From positions 104,523 through 168,522 of the forward strand of contig NZ_FOKK01000008.1 of NCBI RefSeq assembly GCF_900112005.1: a stretch of DNA of 64,000 nucleotides. The letters are read 5' to 3'. The stretch comes from Algoriphagus aquimarinus (GTDB lineage Bacteria; Bacteroidota; Bacteroidia; Cytophagales; Cyclobacteriaceae). Positions 8,984-17,987 of the stretch are shown piece after piece. Below the pieces are notes generated by a model, which saw only the letters and a list, made by a program, of their open reading frames with translations, made no database searches and was not told the DNA's origin. The translations under genes were made by a program, and so were the position numbers. Each line of letters begins with the position of its first letter. The stretch's first letter is position 1.

Positions 8984-10195
8984 ATGAAGAAGCTAATTCT
9001 ATCAATGGCCTTGATCGGTGCAACGACTCTGGCTTTTGCACAAAAAAAAGTGGTTCGTTCCGCTGAGAAGAACTTCAAATCTGGAGATCTTGCAGCTGCA
9101 ATGACCGATGTGGAGGCTGCTAGTAACGATCCAGAAACTGGAAGTGACCCTGCTACCTATCTATTGAAAGCTCAGATCGAAACCAAAATGTTTGGTTCTG
9201 ATTCTACCAATACAGAATCAACTCTTAAAATCGGAGAAGCTGCATTGGCTACCTTTATGAAAGCTTTCGAAATGGGTGGAAGTAACAAAGCAGAAGGTGT
9301 AGGTAAAGATATCTTTGATGAGGATCTACCAGGTGTTCCTGTTAACCTTAGACCTTTCACTATCAATACACTTAAAAATGTAGCATTTGATAAAGGTGGA
9401 GAAAGATATAACGAAGATGATAAAGAGATGGCTTACCATTTCTTTGACTTAGCTGGCCAAATAGACCTTAGTGATACTACTATTCATTACAATGCTGGTT
9501 TCATTGCAAATGATCTAGGTATGTTTGACGAAGCAAAGAAGCATTTCGGATATCTACTTGAAGTTCCTGAATACAATAAATTGACTGTTTATTACTTAAT
9601 GGTTCAAATCTTAAGTGGTGAAGAGCAAAATCCAGAAGCATCTTATGATATGGTGATGGCTGGTAGAGAAGATTATCCAGAAGATAAAATTCTTGCTGAG
9701 TATGAGATCCAGTTATTGCTTCAATTGAACAAAATGGACGAGGCTATGGCTTCTATCCAGGAGGCTCTAAAAAATGATCCAAATAATGCTGGTATCCTTT
9801 TGAGATCAGGTTACTTGAAAGAGCAGTCTGGAGATATTGATGGTGCGCTTGAAGATTATAAAAAATCAGTTGCTGCCGATCCTACTTTCTACGATGGTAA
9901 CTATTACACTGGTGCGCTACTGTTGGAGAAATCAAGAGAAATTCTTGCTGAATTGAACTCACTTTCTGACGAACAGTGGGAAGCTAGATCCAAATCAATG
10001 GGTGAGGAAGCAAACCTTCACTACAAAGAGGCGGTTCCATATTTCGAAAATGCATTGGAAATCAGACCTGATAATGCTGACTTGATGGCCATCCTATTTA
10101 GAGTTCATGCTCGATTGAAAAACGATGCTGAAGCAGATAAATACAACAAAATGTTGATCGAATTGAAAGGTGCCAACTGGCAAGAAAATATGTAA
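8984..10195 (+). CDS. Exported tetratricopeptide-repeat protein
   Basis: A 403-residue protein with an N-terminal signal peptide (cleavage near LAFAQ) and several TPR-type helix pairs, the clearest being ALKNDPNNAGILLRSGYLKE followed by DIDGALEDYKKSVAADPTFYDGNYYTGALL, and a last one around YFENALEIRPDNADLM. TPR arrays mediate protein contacts; the partner is unknown and location is presumably periplasmic. It starts 27 bp after gyrA and ends at a terminator, so the two genes may be co-transcribed, an arrangement I believe is common in Bacteroidota. Confidence 0.9.
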   Translation: MKKLILSMALIGATTLAFAQKKVVRSAEKNFKSGDLAAAMTDVEAASNDPETGSDPATYLLKAQIETKMFGSDSTNTESTLKIGEAALATFMKAFEMGGSNKAEGVGKDIFDEDLPGVPVNLRPFTINTLKNVAFDKGGERYNEDDKEMAYHFFDLAGQIDLSDTTIHYNAGFIANDLGMFDEAKKHFGYLLEVPEYNKLTVYYLMVQILSGEEQNPEASYDMVMAGREDYPEDKILAEYEIQLLLQLNKMDEAMASIQEALKNDPNNAGILLRSGYLKEQSGDIDGALEDYKKSVAADPTFYDGNYYTGALLLEKSREILAELNSLSDEQWEARSKSMGEEANLHYKEAVPYFENALEIRPDNADLMAILFRVHARLKNDAEADKYNKMLIELKGANWQENM

Positions 10196-10220
10196 TTCTT
10201 ACTTTATAGTATGAAATAAG

Positions 10221-10250
10221 GCCTCTGAATTAAATTTCAGAGGCTTTTTT
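10221..10250 (+). terminator. Intrinsic terminator
   Basis: Stem of 9 bp (10221-10229 with 10236-10244) followed by six T. It closes the gyrA-TPR unit. Confidence 0.9.
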
Positions 10251-10337
10251 ATGTTCTTTCCAACCTATAGCCAAATTAGTTAAAGGGCTGAGGTAGATCG
10301 AGTTTCAAAATAGATAGGCTAGCTTTTACAATATCTA

Positions 10338-10345
10338 TATCTTTG
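10338..10345 (+). promoter_or_regulatory. Bacteroidota-type -7 promoter element
   Basis: TATCTTTG, an exact match to the Bacteroidota primary-sigma -7 consensus TAnnTTTG, 24 bp before the ATG of the PagL-like gene. No convincing -33 TTG was seen. Confidence 0.5.
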
Positions 10346-10368
10346 CCTCCAGAAAATTCAAATCAACT

Positions 10369-11499
10369 ATGCGATTGCAGAAAGTAGCCGTTTTAACTTG
10401 TATGTTTTTTGGATTAATCTCCTGTCAAGTTGCTGCGCAATCAAAGAAGTTTATTGAAGTTTCTTACGACCAAGGGCCTATTGTTGGAAATCAAAAAGAC
10501 TGGGCAGAAGAACTGATTAATAAAATTGCCTATTCAGGAGTGGATGCCAGATTTGGTTGGCGGAGCAGTAGGAATACATACATCAATTACGTTAATAGGT
10601 GCCCTAGCTATGGAGTGGGCTTTACATCTGCCCTGAATTATTTTGCTGAGATAGGCAGACCTATGGGACTTTATGGGTTTGGTGAATTTCCTTTTGGTAA
10701 GAATAAGTTTGATCGAAAACTTAATTTTAGCTATTACACCCAAATCGGATTGGGGTTTAATATGAATCCATATAACGCTGAAACCAACCCAATTAATGGC
10801 TTTGTTGGAACTGCAGTGAATGCACATATTCATTTTGGATTAAAAGCATCGTATCAATTTTCCAATTCCTTTGGAGCCTTCACTTCCGTGGGTACCAAGC
10901 ATTATTCGAATGGCTCTATAAATAAGCCCAACGCAGGAATCAATTTCATACCTATTGCAATTGGACTTCGAATGTATCTTGACAAGGAGGAATTCAATCC
11001 TGGTCCAAAGCCTGAGTTTCCGTCTCTAGAGAAAAGGGGGTTTTGGAATATAGCAGCATACACAGGAGTTAAAAGCTATGATCTCGGACAGAAAGCATAT
11101 TTCAGAGGTGGCTTGGGTGCGAATTACCTGTGGGAGCTTTCTTATAAGTATAGAGGAGGGATAGGTGTAGATTGGTTTTATGGAGCCGGAGCTAAAGAGA
11201 GATATCCTGACGAGAACATTACTTTTTTAGACTATAATTCTTTTGCAGTGGTGGGCTCATGGGAATGGAAGCTGACTGAACATTTGTATATGCCCATTGC
11301 AATTGGAGTTTATGTTAGCAGGGCGCATTACAATCAGGAAATAACTAGCTTTTACGAGCGAATTGGAGTGCGATACAGAATGAATAATAATGTGTTTACT
11401 GGTGTGCAGATCAAAGCACACAAAGCCAAAGCTGACTTTTTTGAATTTACTGTAGGCTATACTATTCCTGGTAAAGTGAGAAAAATTGTTAATCCTTAA
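10369..11499 (+). CDS. Acyloxyacyl hydrolase / lipid A 3-O-deacylase (PagL-like)
   Basis: A 376-residue outer-membrane protein with a signal peptide ending VAAQ. The segment KHYSNGSINKPNAGINF contains the PagL active-site layout H-x-S-N (His178, Ser180, Asn181) and the following PNxGxN, after which a strand IPIAIGLRMYL resembles the barrel strand of PagL. PagL removes the 3-O-linked acyl chain from lipid A in the outer leaflet of the outer membrane. The protein is about twice the length of Pseudomonas PagL, and its second half (from about residue 215) is another set of amphipathic strands, so it may be a two-part barrel. Activity on lipid A is inferred from the motif. Confidence 0.8.
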   Translation: MRLQKVAVLTCMFFGLISCQVAAQSKKFIEVSYDQGPIVGNQKDWAEELINKIAYSGVDARFGWRSSRNTYINYVNRCPSYGVGFTSALNYFAEIGRPMGLYGFGEFPFGKNKFDRKLNFSYYTQIGLGFNMNPYNAETNPINGFVGTAVNAHIHFGLKASYQFSNSFGAFTSVGTKHYSNGSINKPNAGINFIPIAIGLRMYLDKEEFNPGPKPEFPSLEKRGFWNIAAYTGVKSYDLGQKAYFRGGLGANYLWELSYKYRGGIGVDWFYGAGAKERYPDENITFLDYNSFAVVGSWEWKLTEHLYMPIAIGVYVSRAHYNQEITSFYERIGVRYRMNNNVFTGVQIKAHKAKADFFEFTVGYTIPGKVRKIVNP

Positions 11500-11581
11500 G
11501 GGATTATAGCCCCTTTGATCAAAAAACATTTGAATTTCAATCAGGCTTGTTCTAGCTTGTAGAGATAATTTACGCCCATTT

Positions 11582-14038
11582 ATGACCAAACCTGTTTTAC
11601 TCAGATCTTTAGCGGCTCTCTACTTCTCGCTTATCAGTTTGATCTGTTTCTCCCAAACAATTCCTTCTTCTGAAATATATCACCAACTTCTTCAGCTCAA
11701 GGAAACCAAAAGAGTTCTTTACATCGCAGCCCATCCAGACGATGAGAATACTCGCTTGATTGCAGCTCTTGGAAATGGAGAGCATGTACAAGTTGCTTAC
11801 TTGAGTTTAACTCGAGGCGATGGTGGACAGAATTTGCTAGGCAAGGAATTGGGGATTGAATTAGGACAGATCCGAACTCAAGAATTGCTTCGTGCCCGCG
11901 AAACAGATGGAGGTAGGCAATTTTTTACCAGAGCCATGGATTTTGGCTACTCGAAGAATCCAGATGAAACACTGCAAAATTGGGATAAGCAAAAAGTACT
12001 TTCAGATGTAGTATGGGTTGTAAGGAATTTCAGACCAGACATAATCATTACCAGGTTCAACACCATACCTGGAGGTAATCATGGACATCACACTACTTCA
12101 GCTATTTTGGCTGAGGAAGCGTTTGAATTGGCGGCAGATGCAAATGCATTCCCTGAGCAGTTGAAACATGTGGAAACTTGGCAGCCTCGAAGAATCTTTT
12201 GGAACTCATATAATTTTGGAGGAGAGTTTAAAGCTTCTGAAACTGAGAAATATGCCGTTTTCGAAGTTGGCGGATTCAATAGCCTCTTAGGAGAAACCTA
12301 TAGCCAAATTGCTGCGAACAGTCGAACCATGCATAAATCACAGGGCTTTGGAGCTACAGCCGGTGTAGGGAAAGCTGAAGATCATCTACAATTCATCAAA
12401 GGGGAATCATTTGATAAATCTGCATTTGAAGGGATTCCTGACCGTTGGAAGGAGATTCCAGGAGGTGTTGAAATAGAGTCAATGATCCAAAGTGCAATTG
12501 AGAAATTTGACTTTAAAAATCCCCCTGTAAATCTGAAATCGTTGATGGAGATTCGATCTAAGTTATTAGCTCTTGATTCAAAAACTTCTTGGGTTTTGGA
12601 AAAGAAAGCGAAACTAGATGAATTGATTTTTGAGGTCTTAGGATTGAACATGGAGTTCGTGACAAATCAAGAGCTAGGTTTTGCAGGAGAAAAAATCAAG
12701 GCAAATCTTGTGTTTAGCAATCCTTCAGTTGTTTTGATTTCAGATGTTTCCTTGAAACTTAATGGGATTGATTATCATGCAAATAGTAAGACCGTAGATA
12801 ACAACAAACCACTGCAAGTTCCTGTAGAGTTTAACATATCCGAAAAGGCTCCATTATCACAGCCTTACTGGCTTGAAAACCCAGTGGTGGATGCGATCTA
12901 TGATGTAAAAGATCAGCATATGATTGGCAAGCCCTTCAATGATATGAAGGTTGGTGGCGATTTAACTTTCAAAATTAATCTGCAGACCTTCAAAGTCTCC
13001 ATTCCTTTAGAGTACAAATACAATGATCAGGTAGATGGAGAAGTGAAGCAACCTTTTACCATAGTCCCTGAAATTGACCTTGAAGTCTCTGATGAGAACG
13101 TATTTTTGATTTCAGGTGTAAATCCAATTGTGACTGTGACTGTGAATTTCAGTGGTGACATTAAGAAAGGAGAATTGACATTTAAAAATCTTAAGAAATC
13201 TGAATTTGAAATTGTAGGAACAGAAGATAATATCAGCCAAAAGAAAAAAGTATACAGTGTATCGTTCAAATTGAATAAGAACGAAAAGCGGGAAGTAGTC
13301 GCTCAATTTACCACTGCTGATAAGAAGGTTTATGATCAAATCACCCATCGGATATCCTATAAACACATTCCTAATTTGACGTATTTTTCACCTGCTTCCA
13401 TGAATTTAATTCAGGAGGATTGGAAGGTGTCTGGTGCAAAAATTGGCTACATCATGGGGGCAGGAGACGACGTACCCGCTGTACTTTCTTCCCTTGGGTA
13501 TCAAGTAACTCAGGTCTCTGATTTCAGTTTAACAAATCTTTCTCAATTCAAAAGTATTGTGGTAGGTATCAGAGCGTACAATACTAATACAGAACTAGCA
13601 GCCAACCAACAGAACCTTATGGCGTATGTAGAGAACGGTGGAACGGTAGTGGTGCAGTACAATGTGAGTCGTCCATTATTGATAGAGAAACTTGGGCCCT
13701 ATCCATTTGATATTAGTAGAGATCGAGTGACTGTAGAAGATTCTCCTTTTACGGCAGACTGGAATCATCCGATTTTGGCTGGGCCAAATAAGATCACAGA
13801 TACAGATTTTGATGGATGGATTCAGGAAAGAGGATTGTATTTCGAAACGGATATAGCCCCAGAATATTCTACTCCACTTACATTTCAAGATCCAGGTGAA
13901 GATCCATTGAATGGTTCTTTGATCTATGCGAAGTATGGAAAAGGAACTTACATCTATACAGGTATCTCATTCTTTAGAGAATTACCGGCTGGTGTGCCTG
14001 GTGCGACTAAATTATTCATCAACTTGATCGAGCAATAG
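11582..14038 (+). CDS. PIG-L family N-deacetylase with C-terminal glutamine-amidotransferase-like domain
   Basis: An 818-residue exported protein (signal peptide to about residue 25). Residues 45-290 form a PIG-L/LmbE deacetylase: AAHPDDE (His51, Asp53, Asp54) and the later GGNHGHH supply the zinc ligands. These enzymes remove N-acetyl groups from amino sugars or related small molecules. The middle part is beta-sandwich-like. The C-terminal 200 residues (KIGYIMGAGDDVPAVLSSLG onward, with ENGGTVVVQYN) resemble a class I glutamine-amidotransferase/ThuA-like fold without an evident catalytic cysteine. It is followed at once by a micro-ORF and a sodium:solute symporter, so the three may import and process one substrate, perhaps an N-acetylated sugar. 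Confidence 0.88.
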   Translation: MTKPVLLRSLAALYFSLISLICFSQTIPSSEIYHQLLQLKETKRVLYIAAHPDDENTRLIAALGNGEHVQVAYLSLTRGDGGQNLLGKELGIELGQIRTQELLRARETDGGRQFFTRAMDFGYSKNPDETLQNWDKQKVLSDVVWVVRNFRPDIIITRFNTIPGGNHGHHTTSAILAEEAFELAADANAFPEQLKHVETWQPRRIFWNSYNFGGEFKASETEKYAVFEVGGFNSLLGETYSQIAANSRTMHKSQGFGATAGVGKAEDHLQFIKGESFDKSAFEGIPDRWKEIPGGVEIESMIQSAIEKFDFKNPPVNLKSLMEIRSKLLALDSKTSWVLEKKAKLDELIFEVLGLNMEFVTNQELGFAGEKIKANLVFSNPSVVLISDVSLKLNGIDYHANSKTVDNNKPLQVPVEFNISEKAPLSQPYWLENPVVDAIYDVKDQHMIGKPFNDMKVGGDLTFKINLQTFKVSIPLEYKYNDQVDGEVKQPFTIVPEIDLEVSDENVFLISGVNPIVTVTVNFSGDIKKGELTFKNLKKSEFEIVGTEDNISQKKKVYSVSFKLNKNEKREVVAQFTTADKKVYDQITHRISYKHIPNLTYFSPASMNLIQEDWKVSGAKIGYIMGAGDDVPAVLSSLGYQVTQVSDFSLTNLSQFKSIVVGIRAYNTNTELAANQQNLMAYVENGGTVVVQYNVSRPLLIEKLGPYPFDISRDRVTVEDSPFTADWNHPILAGPNKITDTDFDGWIQERGLYFETDIAPEYSTPLTFQDPGEDPLNGSLIYAKYGKGTYIYTGISFFRELPAGVPGATKLFINLIEQ

Positions 14039-14040
14039 TT

Positions 14041-14145
14041 TTGGAGGAGAAACAGATACGTTGGAAATACCTTTATGCAGGGCTAATTGCATGTCTTTTT
14101 ATCTTGATAGCCTTATTTTACTGGCTTAAAGTAGCCTACGCATGA
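14041..14145 (+). CDS. 34-residue single-pass membrane peptide
   Basis: A short reading frame from TTG at 14041 to a TGA at 14143-14145 that overlaps the ATG of the symporter (ATGA overlap). The peptide has a charged N-terminus (EEKQIRWK) and then one hydrophobic stretch of about 20 residues (YLYAGLIACLFILIALFYWL) ending LKVAYA, the shape of a single transmembrane helix with a positive cytoplasmic N-terminus. It begins 3 bases after the stop of the PIG-L gene and fills the whole gap to the symporter. Its position suggests a small accessory subunit of the transporter. The rare start codon and small size keep confidence moderate. Confidence 0.55.
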   Translation: MEEKQIRWKYLYAGLIACLFILIALFYWLKVAYA

Positions 14146-15863
14146 GTACATTAGATTGGGTAGTACTGTTTGGTACTTTGGCGCTCATAGCCACTTATGG
14201 TATTTACAAAACTTACGGGCCAAAGAGTCTGGATTCTTACCTACGTGGTAAAAATTCAATGAACTGGTGGTCTATAGGGTTATCGATCATGGCAACTCAG
14301 GCTTCGGCAATTACTTTCCTAAGTACTCCTGGACAAGCATACGAGGATGGTATGAGGTTCATACAGTTCTATTTTGGGTTACCGCTTGCCATGATTATCA
14401 TCTCGGTGGTTTTCATTCCGATTTATTACAAGCTGAAAGTCTACACGGCGTACGAGTTTCTGGAGAATCGATTTGATCTCAAAACCCGAACTCTGGCAGC
14501 TTTGCTTTTTATCATACAGCGAGGCTTAGCAGCAGGAATTACAATTTATGCTCCAGCAATTATCCTTTCAACCTTACTTGGTTGGAATCTAACGGCTACT
14601 AATATTCTGATCGGTTCTGTGGTGATTCTTTATACCGTTTCAGGAGGCACAGAAGCGGTCTCTATCACACAAAAGCAGCAAATGGCTGTGATGATGGGTG
14701 GGATGATTTTGGCGGGCATAATCGTTATTCAAATGCTTCCTATTTCCTTCCAGGAAGCTATGCATGTCGCGGGAAAGATGGATAAGTTGAATATGGTCAA
14801 CTTCGAGTTTGATATCTCTGATCGTTATAATGTCTGGTCAGGAATGACCGCAGCAGTTTTTCTTTTCCTTTCTTATTTCGGTACAGATCAAAGTCAGGTG
14901 CAGCGCTATCTTTCTGGTCAGACTCTTTCCCAAAGTAGAATGGGTTTGATTATGAACGGATTTTTGAAAATCCCAATGCAGTTCATTATTTTATTTATTG
15001 GCGTGATGGTTTTTGTGTTTTACCAATTCTTTTTGCCTCCGGTAGTATTTAATACGGTACAAACAGATAAGCTTCGCCAAAGTGAATACGCGGGTGAGTT
15101 CGAGGGTTTGGAAGCGGATTATGCGGAGAACTTTGAAAAAAGTAAAGCATCCTATTTAGATATGCTTGATGCAATAGAGCAAGAGGATTTAGGTAGAGAA
15201 ACTGAAATTCGTGATAAATTAACCATCTTAAAATCAGAGCAGAAGGCGATTCGTGATGAAGTGAAGGATTTGATCGTAACAAATGATCCTGTGGCAGAAA
15301 CCCGAGATACGGATTACGTATTTATGCGCTTTGTAATGGATAATTTGCCCAAGGGAATCATAGGGTTGCTCTTTGCAGTGATCTTCTCTGCAGCGATGTC
15401 TTCTACAGCTTCTGAACTCAATGCGCTTGGTTCAACGACTACCATTGATTTGTATAAGCGATCTATCAAAAAAGAGGCGAGTGATAAGCATTACTTAAAA
15501 TCTTCCAAGTTATTTACAGCATTCTGGGGACTCGGAGCCATACTCTTTGCTACTTATGCGTCTTTGTTTGAGAATTTGATACAGGCTGTAAACCTGCTCG
15601 GATCTCTATTTTATGGGACCATTCTGGGTATTTTCCTAGTTGCCTTTTTTATGAAATGGGTGAAAGGGCAAGCAGTATTTATAGCTGCTTTGCTATCTCA
15701 AGCACTGGTTTTATTTGTGCATTTCAGTAATGGAGACTTGGCTGATGGTAACCTTTGGGATATTGGATTTCTTTGGTACAATCCGATTGGATGCTTAGCG
15801 GTAATGCTCTTTGCTGCTGTGATTCAATTGGTGATTCCTGGGAAACCTACTTCTCCTGAATAG
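14142..15863 (+). CDS. Sodium:solute symporter (SSS family)
   Basis: A 573-residue inner-membrane transporter expected to couple substrate uptake to sodium. The N-terminal part has the SSS pattern SLDSYLRGKNSMNWWSIGLSIMATQASAITFLSTPGQAY, where the A/S-rich second helix forms the sodium site, and later YFGTDQSQVQRYLSGQ and the FSAAMSSTASELNALGS segment of helix 8, both typical. About 80 hydrophilic, glutamate-rich residues (roughly 305-385) are inserted between two helices and look helical or coiled-coil. The ATG overlaps the TGA of the upstream micro-ORF. The substrate is not deducible; the neighbouring PIG-L deacetylase suggests a sugar or amino-sugar derivative. Confidence 0.93.
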   Translation: MSTLDWVVLFGTLALIATYGIYKTYGPKSLDSYLRGKNSMNWWSIGLSIMATQASAITFLSTPGQAYEDGMRFIQFYFGLPLAMIIISVVFIPIYYKLKVYTAYEFLENRFDLKTRTLAALLFIIQRGLAAGITIYAPAIILSTLLGWNLTATNILIGSVVILYTVSGGTEAVSITQKQQMAVMMGGMILAGIIVIQMLPISFQEAMHVAGKMDKLNMVNFEFDISDRYNVWSGMTAAVFLFLSYFGTDQSQVQRYLSGQTLSQSRMGLIMNGFLKIPMQFIILFIGVMVFVFYQFFLPPVVFNTVQTDKLRQSEYAGEFEGLEADYAENFEKSKASYLDMLDAIEQEDLGRETEIRDKLTILKSEQKAIRDEVKDLIVTNDPVAETRDTDYVFMRFVMDNLPKGIIGLLFAVIFSAAMSSTASELNALGSTTTIDLYKRSIKKEASDKHYLKSSKLFTAFWGLGAILFATYASLFENLIQAVNLLGSLFYGTILGIFLVAFFMKWVKGQAVFIAALLSQALVLFVHFSNGDLADGNLWDIGFLWYNPIGCLAVMLFAAVIQLVIPGKPTSPE

Positions 15864-15881
15864 ATCGATCTTGAGTAATTC

Positions 15882-16673
15882 CTATAAAAAAGCTTTATTC
15901 TCACTGGCTTCCTCGATCATTTCTTCAGCGAGTTCTTTTCCGAGATACTTGTCTATAATACCGTGAGCTACATAGAGTAGGGGAGTGAGAGCGATAGCAA
16001 CGGTCATTTTATAGATGTAATTCATGACGCCTACCGCAATGATTTGGGTGATGCTCCAATTTCCAAAAATGTAAAAAGCAATTCCCAGTACTACGAATGA
16101 ATCGATAAACTGACTGACCAAAGTAGACCCAGTGGCTCTGAGCCAGATTTTACCTTCTCCCGTTACAGCTCTTAGCTTTTGGAATACATAAACATCGATC
16201 AGCTGGCCGATTAAAAATGCCGTGAGAGATCCAATGATGATTCCCATTCCCTGGCGGAAAATGGTGTTAAAGGCATAACTGATATTAAAGCTCTCTCCGT
16301 CGGGTGTTGTAGCATTTACGTCCAGCCAGAAGTCGGCAGGAGTTAAAGCAGTAACTACGCTAATAATAATGAAGGCATAAGCAATGAGTCCGGCCGTCAG
16401 AAAAGACATTTTCTTGACACCTTTTTTCCCGAAATACTCATTGATAATATCGGTGGTAATAAACACCACAGGCCAGATTACAGCACCAGCGGTAAGATTG
16501 AAGTCTAATAAGTACTCTCCGAAAAAAGTCCAGTTAACCGGGTCAAAACCGAGTGTCTTCTCTGCAGAGAAAATTTTCACACCTATGATTTCTGCCAAAA
16601 TCGCATTGGTCAAGAAGATGCTTCCCAGGATTATAAACAGATTGGTCTTTCTGGAGCTTTGGGACTTGTTCAT
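15882..16673 (-). CDS. Queuosine precursor transporter (YhhQ/VUT family)
   Basis: A 263-residue protein with six to seven hydrophobic segments, among them NLFIILGSIFLTNAILAEII, and the family motifs FITTDIINEYFGKKG and STLVSQFIDSFVV. YhhQ-type proteins import queuosine precursors such as preQ1 or preQ0 for tRNA wobble-base modification. The start overlaps the stop of rnz by 4 bp (ATGA-type), making it the last gene of the purC-STAS-rnz unit. Both upstream rnz and this gene therefore touch tRNA metabolism. Substrate assignment rests on family knowledge. Confidence 0.92.
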   Translation of the reverse strand: MNKSQSSRKTNLFIILGSIFLTNAILAEIIGVKIFSAEKTLGFDPVNWTFFGEYLLDFNLTAGAVIWPVVFITTDIINEYFGKKGVKKMSFLTAGLIAYAFIIISVVTALTPADFWLDVNATTPDGESFNISYAFNTIFRQGMGIIIGSLTAFLIGQLIDVYVFQKLRAVTGEGKIWLRATGSTLVSQFIDSFVVLGIAFYIFGNWSITQIIAVGVMNYIYKMTVAIALTPLLYVAHGIIDKYLGKELAEEMIEEASENKAFL

Positions 16674-17587
16674 AGAGAATAAGTTGAGCCTTCTTCACTT
16701 AAAATAGAATTTTCAAAAACAGTTTTTGCCTCATTTAAAAGTGGCTCCAAATCTACATATCGAGAGGAATAGTGTCCCAGCAGTAGCTTCTTCACTTGAC
16801 TCATTTTCGCTATCTCGGCAGCCTGCTTCGCCGTACTGTGGAAAGTGATTGCTGCTCGCTCTACATTATCTTCCATAAAAGTCGATTCATGATAGAGTAA
16901 ATCTGCATTTTGGATGAATTGTTTTAGTTCCGGATTGTAAATCGTATCGGAGCAGTAAGCATAGGAGCGGAGAGGGGGAAGTGGGTGCGTGAAAGCTTTT
17001 ACTTTGTAAAGTTTACCGCTTTCGTCTTTGTAGTCTATACCCTGACGTAGAGAATGAATAGCAGCTAGAGGCACTTCATTTTGCTGCAATTTCTCCTTGA
17101 TCATACTCCTAAGTCCATGTTTTTCCTTGATAAGAAATCCAGTCGTAGGTAATCTATGCTTGAGTGGGAAGCTATAAACTTCAAACCTGGGATCATCCAG
17201 AAGTAGAATCATCCCATCATCATGTGTTTGAACAAAAGTGAGTGGATAGCTCAATTTGGTGTTGCTCCAGCGAAAATGTGTGGTTATGATTTCGTCTAGT
17301 CCCTGAGGACCATAGATGGTGAGCGGACTCGTTCGCTTTCCCAGGTGATAGCTGGAAAGCAGGCCTACTAATCCTAGGTAATGATCTCCATGAAGATGAG
17401 AAATGAAAACATAGTTGATCTTGGATACTTTGATTTTGAATGCACGAGCTTGCAACTGCATGGCTTCTCCACAATCTATCAGTAAAAAATCCTGCCCAAA
17501 TCGAACGACTTGGGCAGTATGATGCCTTCCATGCACAGGGATGGAAGACGTGTTTCCTAATATAGTGACTTCAAAGTCGGGTATCAA
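16670..17587 (-). CDS. rnz: Ribonuclease Z
   Basis: A 305-residue metallo-beta-lactamase-fold endonuclease that trims the 3' trailer of precursor tRNA. The zinc motif HLHGDH lies near residue 65, the N-terminus reads VTILGNTSSIPVHGRHHTAQ as in the short RNase Z form, and later elements include the substrate-arm region, YCSDTIYNPEL, LYHEST and KKLLLGHYSSRY. Length is typical of RNase Z short form (about 300). It overlaps the neighbouring genes by 4 bp on both sides, so translation is coupled to the STAS protein and the queuosine-precursor transporter. Confidence 0.96.
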   Translation of the reverse strand: MIPDFEVTILGNTSSIPVHGRHHTAQVVRFGQDFLLIDCGEAMQLQARAFKIKVSKINYVFISHLHGDHYLGLVGLLSSYHLGKRTSPLTIYGPQGLDEIITTHFRWSNTKLSYPLTFVQTHDDGMILLLDDPRFEVYSFPLKHRLPTTGFLIKEKHGLRSMIKEKLQQNEVPLAAIHSLRQGIDYKDESGKLYKVKAFTHPLPPLRSYAYCSDTIYNPELKQFIQNADLLYHESTFMEDNVERAAITFHSTAKQAAEIAKMSQVKKLLLGHYSSRYVDLEPLLNEAKTVFENSILSEEGSTYSL

Positions 17588-17967
17588 CCTTCCTCCTCTT
17601 CTTCCTCTTCTCCGCTTGCGATGGCATGCATGAAGATAGCTTCACTTGCTTCCTCTAGAGAGCTAACCAAGTTCAGTTTCTTATCCAACATGGAGATTTT
17701 CAACAATTTCATCACGTGATCCTGAACACCAGAGATGATGAAAACACCACCATTTTTACCGAATTCACGATCTCCAACTAGTAATGCGCTTAGTCCTGAG
17801 GAATCTACATATTTCACTTCGCTCATGTCCAAAACAAGATTTTCGAAGCCTTCAGCATGAATCGTCAATAATTCAGATTTCAAAACTGGAGCAAGCAATG
17901 AATCCAATTTCTCTTCTTGTGGGGTGAAGATGACGTACTGCTCTTTTTTATCAATTGAATATTTCAT
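17584..17967 (-). CDS. STAS-domain protein, anti-anti-sigma factor type
   Basis: A 127-residue single STAS domain with the phosphoacceptor-type motif VDSSGLSALLVG (residues 54-65), as in SpoIIAA/RsbV, which sequester an anti-sigma kinase when unphosphorylated. The C-terminus carries a run of seven glutamates. No anti-sigma kinase, PP2C phosphatase or sigma factor is nearby, so the partner is unknown. It sits between purC (20-bp gap) and rnz (4-bp overlap), a placement that suggests co-expression with housekeeping genes rather than with a stress module. Confidence 0.9.
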   Translation of the reverse strand: MKYSIDKKEQYVIFTPQEEKLDSLLAPVLKSELLTIHAEGFENLVLDMSEVKYVDSSGLSALLVGDREFGKNGGVFIISGVQDHVMKLLKISMLDKKLNLVSSLEEASEAIFMHAIASGEEEEEEEG

Positions 17968-17987
17968 ATTGTTATTAAGTTGGTCTT

